Source of the DNA: Alitiscatomonas aceti
GTDB taxonomy: Bacteria; Bacillota; Clostridia; Lachnospirales; Lachnospiraceae
Assembly: GCF_025567195.1 (NCBI RefSeq)
Contig: NZ_JAOQJF010000032.1
Location: 1-38,632 of the forward strand
Length of the DNA stretch: 38,632 nucleotides
Reading direction: 5' to 3'
This document shows, in pieces, positions 15,931 through 22,706 of this stretch. Within the stretch, counting starts at the first letter, position 1. Each line of letters opens with the position of its first letter. The notes under the pieces were generated by a model that had not been told where the DNA came from, did no database searches, and was given only the letters and a program-made list of their open reading frames with translations. A program made the position numbers and the translations under genes.

Positions 15931-16869
15931 TTATTTCTCGATCTGGTCCGGATAGGTCTCGCTCCATTTTGTAAAGCCGCCCTCCAGGGTGTATACCTTG
16001 CTCATGTCGTAGCCCAGTGCAGACAGCACGTTGGTGGTAGCCTGGGCGTATCTCTTACCGGAGTAGCATACCAGTACCAGGGTATCATCCATATCGCGGG
16101 TCGCCACCTGCATGGTGGAAACGCCGGCATTGAAGTCGCCCTCTTTAGCAGCATCCATATCGGCGGAAACAGCTCCCGGAATGTGACCCTCAGCGTAGTC
16201 GGCAGCCTTGCGGACATCAAAGAAGGTGTAGCCGTCAGCGCCTGCCTTCTCAGCGGCCTCCTCAACGGTCATGTACTGCATCTCCACGTCTTTTTCCGGA
16301 GCCTTGATCTCCTGGGCAACCTCTACCTCGTCAGCATAAGCTTTGGTCCATGCCTTGTAGCCGCCCTCCAGGGTGTATACCTTGCTCATATCATATCCCA
16401 GTGCAGACAGCACATTGGTGGTAGCCTGAGCATAGGATTTTCCAGAATAGCAGATGATCACCAGGTTGTCGTCGTGCTCGTCCACGATGGGCTGCATAGC
16501 TGTCACACCGGCCTGGAAGTCACCGCCCTTGGCTGCGTCCATGTCCACGCCTACGGAGCCGGGAACGCAGGAGGTCTTATGATCCTCTGCCTTGCGGACA
16601 TCCAGGAAGGTATAACCGTCCTTTCCTAAATTGCTGTGGGCGTCCTCCACGGACATATACTGCATCTCCACATCCTTTTCCGGAGCCTTTACCTCTGCTG
16701 CCTTTGTCTCAGCTTCTTTGGACTCTGCTGCGGTGGTCTCCTCCGCCTTGGTCTCTGCTGCCGTTGTCTGGGCTGCTGTGGTTTCTTTTGCTTCTGTACC
16801 GCCGCCGCAGCCGCTTAACAGGGCCATGGTCATTCCGGCTGCCAGGAGCAGGGAAGTCATTTTTCTCAT
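15931..16869 (-). CDS. Tandem-rhodanese lipoprotein
   Basis: Predicted cell-surface lipoprotein. The signal peptide ends in LLSGC with the lipidated Cys at residue 21. A Thr/Ala/Glu/Lys linker (about 24-60) and two rhodanese domains (about 65-178 and 193-306) follow. Each has the active-site cysteine in CYSGK (Cys140 and Cys268), so both may carry persulfide sulfur. The two domains are near copies of one another, including the linker motif KAPEKDVEMQYM. ATG 16869 has GGAGG 9 bases upstream; a longer reading to 16962 would bury the signal peptide and run across the promoter. It is divergent from the VTT operon. The sulfur acceptor is unknown. Confidence 0.9.
   Translation of the reverse strand: MRKMTSLLLAAGMTMALLSGCGGGTEAKETTAAQTTAAETKAEETTAAESKEAETKAAEVKAPEKDVEMQYMSVEDAHSNLGKDGYTFLDVRKAEDHKTSCVPGSVGVDMDAAKGGDFQAGVTAMQPIVDEHDDNLVIICYSGKSYAQATTNVLSALGYDMSKVYTLEGGYKAWTKAYADEVEVAQEIKAPEKDVEMQYMTVEEAAEKAGADGYTFFDVRKAADYAEGHIPGAVSADMDAAKEGDFNAGVSTMQVATRDMDDTLVLVCYSGKRYAQATTNVLSALGYDMSKVYTLEGGFTKWSETYPDQIEK
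15955..16689 (-). repeat. Internal tandem duplication of a rhodanese module
   Basis: Two units of about 117 codons (about 16336-16689 and 15955-16305), offset by 128 codons. DNA identity is high, especially around the active-site region, where blocks encoding NVLSALGYDMSKVYTLEGG differ at only a few bases. This indicates a fairly recent duplication or continuing gene conversion. Confidence 0.8.
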
Positions 16870-16933
16870 AATACGTATCCTCCAAAAAAAAAAAATTTTA
16901 TGCATTTTGTTCCCTATATTTAAGAACGCCGCT

Positions 16934-16962
16934 ATCGTACCATCAAAAAAAAGGAAAGTCAA
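16934..16962 (-). promoter_or_regulatory. Sigma-A promoter of the rhodanese lipoprotein
   Basis: Minus strand TTGACT (16957-16962), 17-base T-rich spacer, TACGAT (16934-16939). The leader is about 58 bases and ends in an A/T-rich tract before GGAGG. Confidence 0.72.
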
Positions 16963-17044
16963 TGTCTGCCTGTCTCCTAAAGATTATTTGAATACAACCG
17001 CTTCTTCCATTATAAAAAACCTATACCATCTTTCTCCTGCCGGA

Positions 17045-17073
17045 TTGACAAACATTTTTGCTGCCGCTATACT
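17045..17073 (+). promoter_or_regulatory. Sigma-A promoter placing transcription start at the VTT start codon
   Basis: TTGACA (17045-17050), 17 bases, TATACT (17068-17073): both boxes are near or at consensus. The ATG of the following gene begins at 17081, about where transcription should start, so the mRNA would be leaderless or nearly so. Confidence 0.8.
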
Positions 17074-17080
17074 GGATTCC

Positions 17081-17767
17081 ATGAAAAAGAAATGGATTCT
17101 CGTATCGATCACTGTGGCAGCGGTACTGGCGTACTGGCTGCTTTTTTCCGGGATTTCCGCAGATGAGCTGGACACGTTTATCCGCGGCTTCGGCCCCTGG
17201 GCCCCTCTGGCCTATGTGGCTGCCTTCACCGTTCTCCCGGCTTTTTTCTTTCCCGTGGCGGTGCTGGCCCTGGCGGGCGGCCTGTTATTCGGCTTCTGGG
17301 CCGGAGCAGCATACACCTTCCTGGGAGCTGTCTTAGACTGCACCCTTATGTTCTTCCTGGCAAGGCGGCTGGGAAAAAAACAGGTGGAGCGGATGCTGCG
17401 CAGCCGGCTGGGGGAACGGGCAGACCGCATATTTTCCTTTCTGGAGGGACGGAGGGGCTTTTTGTTCCTGGTCCTTCTGCGGCTGATCCCGGCATTCCCC
17501 TATAACCTCATCAATTATGCCTATGGCCTTTCTGCCATGGATTACAAAACGTATATCCTGGCCTCAGCCATCGGCATTATTCCCGGTACCTTTGCTTTTA
17601 TCAACATCGGAGACCACATGCTGGATCTCTCCTCACCAGGATTCTGGACCTCCCTGGGGCTCATGGCCCTGCTGCTTTTTGTGACGGCCGCCCTGGGAAA
17701 GCTTTTATTTCCGAATGATGCAAAAATAAAAATAAACACGAATGGAGAAAAAAATGAAACAAAATAA
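17081..17767 (+). CDS. VTT-domain (DedA/TVP38/TMEM64 family) membrane protein 1
   Basis: 228-residue inner-membrane protein with an N-terminal helix and the VTT core: FFFPVAVLALAGGLLFGFWAG, then FFLARRLGKK, then RLIPAFPYNLINYAYGLS with the family's Arg-Pro re-entrant segment. Family members are proposed lipid transporters or scramblases, and they also occur beside thiol, selenium and arsenic genes. The ATG lies about 8 bases after a strong -10 box and has no good ribosome-binding site. A longer frame upstream exists but has no start signal. It overlaps the next gene by 14 bases. Confidence 0.88.
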   Translation: MKKKWILVSITVAAVLAYWLLFSGISADELDTFIRGFGPWAPLAYVAAFTVLPAFFFPVAVLALAGGLLFGFWAGAAYTFLGAVLDCTLMFFLARRLGKKQVERMLRSRLGERADRIFSFLEGRRGFLFLVLLRLIPAFPYNLINYAYGLSAMDYKTYILASAIGIIPGTFAFINIGDHMLDLSSPGFWTSLGLMALLLFVTAALGKLLFPNDAKIKINTNGEKNETK

Positions 17768-18482
17768 TACACAAAAAAAGCGCTCCGGCATACCCCGGCT
17801 TCTGATCCTGCTGGCCCTGGCGCTGTTTCTGATCGCCTATCTGACCCTTCCGGCTGTAAGCCGCCCCATCAATCGGGCAGCGGCGGTCCTGGGCTCTGCC
17901 AACGTGGACGCGGTGGTGGAATACATCCGGTCCTTCGGCGCCTACGCCATGGTATTTTCCTTCTTCCTCATGGTGTTCTCGTCGGTGGCTGCGCCGCTGC
18001 CGGCCTTCCTCATCACCCTGTCCAATGCCGCCATCTTCGGCTGGTGGCAGGGAGCCATCCTGTCCTGGTCCAGCGCCATGGCCGGAGCCGCCCTCTGCTT
18101 CTTCATCTCCAGGGGACTGGGCCGCGACATGGTGGAACGCTTCGCTGGAAAAGGCGCCCTGGCCAGTGTGGAAACCTATTTTGAAAAATACGGCTCCAGG
18201 ACCGTCCTGGTATGCCGTCTCCTGCCCTTTGTCTCCTTCGATGCAGTCAGCTATTTTGCAGGCCTGACCCCCATCCGCTTCACCGCCTTTTTTGTGGCCA
18301 CCGGCATCGGACAGCTTCCTGCCACTGTGGTCTATTCCTATGTGGGCGGCATGCTCACCGGCGGCGTCAAATACCTGGTGACCGGCCTTTTATGCATCTT
18401 CTCCCTGGGGATCCTGGGAACCATCTTTAAGCAGCTCTATAACGACCGCCAGGCAAAGAAAGCAGGAAACGCCCATGAATAG
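17754..18482 (+). CDS. VTT-domain (DedA/TVP38/TMEM64 family) membrane protein 2
   Basis: A second VTT protein of 242 residues, paralogous to the gene before it. It has an N-terminal helix, then APLPAFLITLSNAAIFGWW, CFFISRGLGRD and RLLPFVSFDAVSYFAGLTPI. ATG 17754 has GGAG 6 bases upstream; an ATG at 17742 would add four residues and lacks a site. It overlaps its neighbours at both ends (14 and 8 bases), so the three-gene operon is translationally linked. Paired VTT genes suggest a hetero-complex, by inference only. Confidence 0.88.
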   Translation: MKQNNTQKKRSGIPRLLILLALALFLIAYLTLPAVSRPINRAAAVLGSANVDAVVEYIRSFGAYAMVFSFFLMVFSSVAAPLPAFLITLSNAAIFGWWQGAILSWSSAMAGAALCFFISRGLGRDMVERFAGKGALASVETYFEKYGSRTVLVCRLLPFVSFDAVSYFAGLTPIRFTAFFVATGIGQLPATVVYSYVGGMLTGGVKYLVTGLLCIFSLGILGTIFKQLYNDRQAKKAGNAHE

Positions 18483-19296
18483 CTCTGGTATTCCGGGGAT
18501 GGCCCTTCATCAGGCCATCTCCTTCTTTTCGCCCATGATGTCGGTTCCAGAAACGCCGGCCGTTTTCTGGCCCGGCTGTGCCCTTTTGAACCTGGATCCA
18601 TCCATACTGAAAAAAACGCTGGAGATCCTTGCTCGGACGGAGCCAGAGATCCGGCTGGCAGCCGGCTGCTGCGGCCAGCCCTCTTTTTTCCTGTTTCCGG
18701 AAAAATATCCGGCATACAGGAAAAAACTGGAACACCGGCTGAAAAAAAGCGGGGTAAAAAGGATCTACACCGCCTGTCCCAACTGTACCCGCCAGCTTCA
18801 TGGGATCTGCGGGATCCAGGTGATCCCCATCTGGTCCGTCCTGGCCGGGACCATGACCCGGAAGGACCTCTGCGGACCAGGGAAGGCATGCCCGGAAGCT
18901 GGAGAAACAGCGCCGCGCTTTATCTGGCACGATCCCTGTCCCACCCGGAACGATCCGGCCGGTCAGCAGGCGGTACGGGCCCTTTTACGTCTTTCCGGTA
19001 TCCCGGTCATGGAGCCGGAGCATACCGGCCCCCGGACCCTGTGCTGCGGGAATTTCCATATGCTGCACACCCTGGAGCCGGAAAAAAGCGCCCGGATGCG
19101 GGCGCGGCGGCTGGAAGAATTTCCGGCGGACCGGATCATACTGAGCAGCTGCCAGGGCTGCCTTGGCTCCTTTAAAGGCCAGGGCCGGGAGACCCTCCAT
19201 CTGCTGGAACTGCTCTTTGGGAAAAGCAGGAAACAGGGTTGGAAAAACAGGATCTTCGTTACCTTATGTCCCGGTATCGTTCTGCGATCTCGCTGA
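18475..19296 (+). CDS. Twin-CCG-domain Fe-S protein (HdrB-like cysteine-rich domain)
   Basis: 273 residues with two complete cysteine-rich CCG motifs: Cys35...Cys65-Cys66-Gly...Cys101-x2-Cys104 and Cys155...Cys190-Cys191-Gly...Cys226-x2-Cys229. This spacing is that of the heterodisulfide-reductase B and glycolate-oxidase GlcF type domains, which bind unusual [4Fe-4S] clusters and act in thiol or disulfide redox steps. No ferredoxin domain is fused, so its electron partner is elsewhere. ATG 18475 overlaps the VTT2 stop. The last 38 bases overlap the convergent glycosyltransferase gene. Substrate unknown. Confidence 0.87.
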   Translation: MNSSGIPGMALHQAISFFSPMMSVPETPAVFWPGCALLNLDPSILKKTLEILARTEPEIRLAAGCCGQPSFFLFPEKYPAYRKKLEHRLKKSGVKRIYTACPNCTRQLHGICGIQVIPIWSVLAGTMTRKDLCGPGKACPEAGETAPRFIWHDPCPTRNDPAGQQAVRALLRLSGIPVMEPEHTGPRTLCCGNFHMLHTLEPEKSARMRARRLEEFPADRIILSSCQGCLGSFKGQGRETLHLLELLFGKSRKQGWKNRIFVTLCPGIVLRSR

Positions 19297-19933
19297 TATC
19301 CACTCCGGCCCGGTACATCTGACGCAGCCGGTACATGTTCCACATGGTAAAAAGAGGAAACCCCTTCCGGTACCGGCGGCCGGAGGTGATAATACGGCCT
19401 GGAAGGAGCCGGATGGGGATGCCTCTCTCCTTCATCCGTAAGGAAAACTCATAGTCCTCCATAATAGGAAGCTCCGGAAAACCTCCCAGGGACAGGAACA
19501 GCTCCCTGCGGATCCATATGCCCTGGTCCCCAAAGGCAATGCCCCGTCTGGCCCGCCGGTTGGAAAAAAACGTATTGCAGCCCATGAACGGCCCGTTATA
19601 ATCAAAGCCAATGTGGAAGCACCCCCAGGCGGCTCCCGCTTCCGCCGCCGCCTGGATCTGGCTGTGGGCATCCTCCGGCAGCCGGCTGTCGCAGTGGACA
19701 AACCATAAGATCTCCCCCGAAGCCCGGGCAGCCCCGTCATTCATCTGGGCAGCCCGGCCTTTGGGGCTTTTTAATACAGGAAACTCTGTCCCGATCCTCT
19801 GGACCGTGCCGTCTCTGCTGCCTCCGTCTGCAAACAGGATCTCCCAGTCCCCGGGAAGCGCCCTTAACTGGTCCATCATCCCGTTGATGGTGGAGCTTTC
19901 ATTGTAAATAGGAAGAATCATGGATATCTTCAT
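19259..19933 (-). CDS. Family-2 glycosyltransferase, TIGR04283 (rSAM/selenodomain-associated transferase 2) type
   Basis: 224-residue soluble GT-A glycosyltransferase. It opens MKISMILPIYNESSTI, then ADGGSRDGT, a second acidic site in WFVHCDSRLP, and the acceptor loop IMEDYEFSLRMKERG. The shape matches the small family first named for genes near selenium/radical-SAM loci and seen with arsenosugar genes. ATG 19933 is in the correct place; the frame to 20074 overlaps the kinase gene and has no family match. Its ATG overlaps the stop of the kinase gene (ATGA). It is the last gene of a four-gene operon. Sugar donor and acceptor unknown. Confidence 0.86.
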   Translation of the reverse strand: MKISMILPIYNESSTINGMMDQLRALPGDWEILFADGGSRDGTVQRIGTEFPVLKSPKGRAAQMNDGAARASGEILWFVHCDSRLPEDAHSQIQAAAEAGAAWGCFHIGFDYNGPFMGCNTFFSNRRARRGIAFGDQGIWIRRELFLSLGGFPELPIMEDYEFSLRMKERGIPIRLLPGRIITSGRRYRKGFPLFTMWNMYRLRQMYRAGVDISEIAERYRDIR

Positions 19934-20940
19934 GCCAGAAAGTCCTTTCTCACATATGTATCCAGGATATAGGCCAGAAACTCTGGCTCCATATAGGCCT
20001 TCAGCTTCCGGAAGGTATCCTGGTTTACAAGGGCTCTTCCAGGCTCCGAATATTCCCGGAAGGCCATGGCGCACCAGGTCACTCCCCGCAGACAGGTGAC
20101 CCGCAAAAACAGGGAGACCCGCTCCGGAAGCAGGCGGCAGTCCATGCGGTCCCCCACAAGGGTCCTGTACGTCTCCACGAACCGGCGCACCTCATCGGGA
20201 CTCAGGATCACATCCGTCTTCCAGAAAGTGGTGGTAGGGGCCAGGAAATGGCCCAGATCCTGGGCAGGCTCCGAAACCAGGGGCTTTTCCCAGTCCACCA
20301 GAGAGCTGACGCCCTGGGGATCGATGAGAAAATTCCCTGAATTCAGCTCCGTATTCACCATACATAAGGGAACTCCCTCCCCTGCCTTTTCCGTCAGAGG
20401 AAGGTTTCCCGTCTCCTTTACCAGCTGCCGCAGGAGCGCTTCCACTTCTGGATCTCTTTTTTCCCAGTCATAATAATGCTGCACCATATCCAGGCATTCC
20501 TCATAAATGGCCTGGGCCGGGCAGGACGGCCGGATCAGACGGCAGCCCTCCGGCACCGGAACGCTGTGGATATCAGCCAGGATCCCGGCCGCCTCATCCA
20601 TGTCCGTCTTATAGTCAAGCGTCCTTCCCGGAAGCCACTCCATCACCAGGAGCCCCTGTTCCCGGTCACAGAACAGGGGCTTTGGCGTCCGCCCGCTGGG
20701 GACCAGGTACTGGAGGGCCGTAAACTCATAGCCGATCTGGTCCTCCAGGTGCATCTGGCTGCCCGTATTGATCCGGAGCACCAGCTTTTTCCCTGTCCGC
20801 GGATGGATAAAGCTGTAATTCACATTATATTCTCCCTGGCCCAGGAGGGAAAACACAACCGGTTCCCCCTCCGAAAGCCCCAATGCGCCTAAAAACACGC
20901 GTCTTTTTAAATAAGAAGCCAACGGTTCCTTATGAATCAT
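19930..20940 (-). CDS. APH/choline-kinase-like phosphotransferase with altered catalytic loop
   Basis: 336-residue protein of the aminoglycoside phosphotransferase (APH) fold. Visible are the nucleotide loop LLGQGEYNVNYSF, the ATP-site lysine-type strand KLVLRIN, an acidic residue in IGYEF, and the hinge LLVMEWLPG. The catalytic loop reads VNTELNSGN (about 195-203) instead of HGDLxxGN: His is Asn196 and the catalytic Asp is Glu198. The metal-binding Asp is present in SLVDWE (Asp216). It is either an active variant or a binding protein. It overlaps both neighbours by ATGA, so it belongs to the nucleoside hydrolase operon. A small-molecule kinase of a sugar or nucleoside product is a reasonable inference. 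Confidence 0.82.
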   Translation of the reverse strand: MIHKEPLASYLKRRVFLGALGLSEGEPVVFSLLGQGEYNVNYSFIHPRTGKKLVLRINTGSQMHLEDQIGYEFTALQYLVPSGRTPKPLFCDREQGLLVMEWLPGRTLDYKTDMDEAAGILADIHSVPVPEGCRLIRPSCPAQAIYEECLDMVQHYYDWEKRDPEVEALLRQLVKETGNLPLTEKAGEGVPLCMVNTELNSGNFLIDPQGVSSLVDWEKPLVSEPAQDLGHFLAPTTTFWKTDVILSPDEVRRFVETYRTLVGDRMDCRLLPERVSLFLRVTCLRGVTWCAMAFREYSEPGRALVNQDTFRKLKAYMEPEFLAYILDTYVRKDFLA

Positions 20941-21596
20941 AACAGATGCCCCTCCTTTTTTAATGCAGCCAGAAACCGGCCCGTATGGCTGTCCGGGTCC
21001 GCCTGGAGGATCAGCCTTCTAAGATCCTCCGGCGTGTCCACGTCGCCGCAGTGCAGAGCCTGGCCCAGGGAGAGCCCGGCTTCCTCCGCTGCCCTTACCG
21101 TATTTTCATACACATTTCCTCCGCCATACTGCTGATCCTCAAAGACAGCCGTGCAGGGAGCCTTTGCCCCCACCAGATAATAGCCTCCGTCGGGCGTGGG
21201 CCCCAGGACCACATCAGAAAGATCCAGGGCATAAAAACCGCTTTCCAGGTGCTTCCGTCCCATCATCGGAAGGTCTGTTCCCGTGAGGATCACCCGTTCA
21301 AAGCCCAGGGACAGCACACGGCGCATGGCCGCATCCATCCGTTCTCCCAGGCTCTCTCCGGTCTGGGGAAAAAGCGCAGAAGCCATAGGAAAGATGTCCT
21401 TCAAAAGCGCCCAGTCCGGATCCGGCGCATAGGCCACAAAAAGTGCCGCGTCCAGTTCCCGGTACACCCTGGCCAGATCCTTTAAAAAGGCCGTGTGGAG
21501 CGCTGCGCACTGCTTTGGCGAAAGCACCGGAAGGAGCCTGGTTTTTGTAACGCCGGGTCTGGGGACCCTGGTAAAGCAGATGACTGCCCATCTCAT
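20937..21596 (-). CDS. TIGR04282 / DUF2064 transferase (rSAM/selenodomain-associated transferase 1)
   Basis: 219-residue protein with a nucleotidyltransferase/GT-A-like fold. Conserved features are VICFTRVPRPGVTKTRLLP (N-terminal Gly/Lys/Arg phosphate-binding stretch), TGTDLPMMG (acidic metal site) and LGPTPDGGYYLVG. It is related to CofC-like guanylyltransferases and is commonly paired with TIGR04283, as here, in loci of unusual sugar synthesis. ATGA overlaps join it to the nucleoside hydrolase upstream and the kinase downstream. It might activate a sugar phosphate with a nucleotide; that is inference. Confidence 0.86.
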   Translation of the reverse strand: MRWAVICFTRVPRPGVTKTRLLPVLSPKQCAALHTAFLKDLARVYRELDAALFVAYAPDPDWALLKDIFPMASALFPQTGESLGERMDAAMRRVLSLGFERVILTGTDLPMMGRKHLESGFYALDLSDVVLGPTPDGGYYLVGAKAPCTAVFEDQQYGGGNVYENTVRAAEEAGLSLGQALHCGDVDTPEDLRRLILQADPDSHTGRFLAALKKEGHLL

Positions 21597-22477
21597 GGCC
21601 GCTTCCCCAGCTTAAGATCCAGCCAGCCTCCATACATCTCCTTCCGGTAAGCCTCCAGGTCTTTTACTCTGGGCAGGTTTAAAAGACATGTATCCGGCGC
21701 CTGCTCCGTGACTCCCAGCCAGCCGCTCTGCATCCCCTTTTCCGTCACATAGCAGAAGGAAGGCGAATCCTCAAACAGCTCCGGGTGCAGAAGATACACC
21801 GATGCCACCACATCCCAGCAGTAGGAGGAGGCCTCTCCATTCCGCTCTGCCTTCACATCAAACCGGTATCCCAGCTTCTCTGCCAGATACCGGCCAGCTT
21901 CGTTCTGGCCCATGGCCGTATAAAATTCCTCTTTTGGAAGATAAGAGGGCTCCAGGGTATTGTTCCCTGTAAGGATGGATATATTTTTTCCATGGTTCAG
22001 GACCCAGGCCGCCGCCTCTGGATTCACAGAAAAATTCAGCTCGTCCAGATGGCTTCCATGGTACAATAGAGGCGCTGTATAGCCGCCCATGAGAACGATC
22101 TCCTTTAACCGGTCAAAGATCCCCGGGTCCAGGAGGCTGGCCCCATACAGATTCGTCAGAGAGCCAATGCCCACAAAAGAAAGCTCTCCCGGCTTTTTTC
22201 TGGTCTCCTCCACAATAAACCGTGCCGCATCGCTCACAGGCTCCTCTCCCTGGGAAGACCCACAGATCACCGGAAGGCGTTCCCAGCCAGCCTCCGAAAG
22301 CAGGTCCCTGGAAGCCCTGTATACCTGCTCTGTCGTCCCATTTCCAAAGGTACAGGTTACGGCCAGGACCTCTGCCTCCTGGGGCCGTCCCAGTAAATAA
22401 AACAGCGCCAGGGCGTCATCCATGGGATAACCAGGGATCCCCGCAGTGCTGTCACAATCAAAAATAATCTGCTTCAT
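21593..22477 (-). CDS. Nucleoside hydrolase (IunH family), variant active-site loop
   Basis: 294-residue N-ribohydrolase that splits a nucleoside into base and ribose. Family marks: IIFDCD at the N-terminus, DDALAL, VGIGSLTNL, IVLMGG, LNFSVNPEAA and an Asp in CWDVVASVYLLHPELF. The calcium-binding motif normally reads DxDxGxDDA. Here about six extra residues (STAGIPGYPM region) separate Asp9 from Asp20-Asp21, which could reshape the sugar pocket. AAGGAG lies 6 bases before ATG 22477. It is the first gene of the coupled four-gene operon and is divergent from the ABC importer. Confidence 0.88.
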   Translation of the reverse strand: MKQIIFDCDSTAGIPGYPMDDALALFYLLGRPQEAEVLAVTCTFGNGTTEQVYRASRDLLSEAGWERLPVICGSSQGEEPVSDAARFIVEETRKKPGELSFVGIGSLTNLYGASLLDPGIFDRLKEIVLMGGYTAPLLYHGSHLDELNFSVNPEAAAWVLNHGKNISILTGNNTLEPSYLPKEEFYTAMGQNEAGRYLAEKLGYRFDVKAERNGEASSYCWDVVASVYLLHPELFEDSPSFCYVTEKGMQSGWLGVTEQAPDTCLLNLPRVKDLEAYRKEMYGGWLDLKLGKRP

Positions 22478-22505
22478 CTATGGCTCCTTCTTTGGTTTTT
22501 CCTTA

Positions 22506-22535
22506 ACTATACCACGGCGTTTCTGCTCCTGTCCA
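22506..22535 (-). promoter_or_regulatory. Promoter of the nucleoside hydrolase operon
   Basis: Minus strand TGGACA (22530-22535), 18 bases, TATAGT (22506-22511). Acceptable match; the start would be near 22499, about 22 bases before the ATG. Confidence 0.6.
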
Positions 22536-22607
22536 GACCGCCCGTATTCATTCCATCGATACAAGTTCCGTTTCAGATAGTTATTCTCCATAGGCCGCCG
22601 GCAGTCG

Positions 22608-22636
22608 TTGACATTCCAAGCCCCAGCCTTTAGAAT
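22608..22636 (+). promoter_or_regulatory. Promoter of the YnjB-type ABC operon
   Basis: TTGACA (22608-22613), 17 bases, TAGAAT (22631-22636). Start near 22643, leader about 64 bases. The two divergent promoters leave about 70 bases between their -35 boxes, room for a shared regulator site, but no clear palindrome is seen. Confidence 0.7.
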
Positions 22637-22706
22637 GGTTCCGGGGGAAAATCCGAAAAAACAAAAAAGTCCTTCCTCCCCCAAGGCAGAAAGAGAAATA
22701 CTTCCT

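Noticed and set aside
16870..17080. Longer start for the first VTT gene or for the rhodanese gene across the intergenic region
   Set aside because: These extensions run over both divergent promoters and lack ribosome-binding sites and conserved sequence.
19934..20074. 47-residue N-terminal extension of the TIGR04283-type transferase
   Set aside because: It overlaps the kinase gene and the family begins at MKISMILP, whose ATG makes an ATGA junction.
15931..22477. Complete selenium or arsenosugar locus
   Set aside because: No selD, selenium transferase, radical SAM (ArsS-type) or ArsM gene is in the window; only accessory families are seen.
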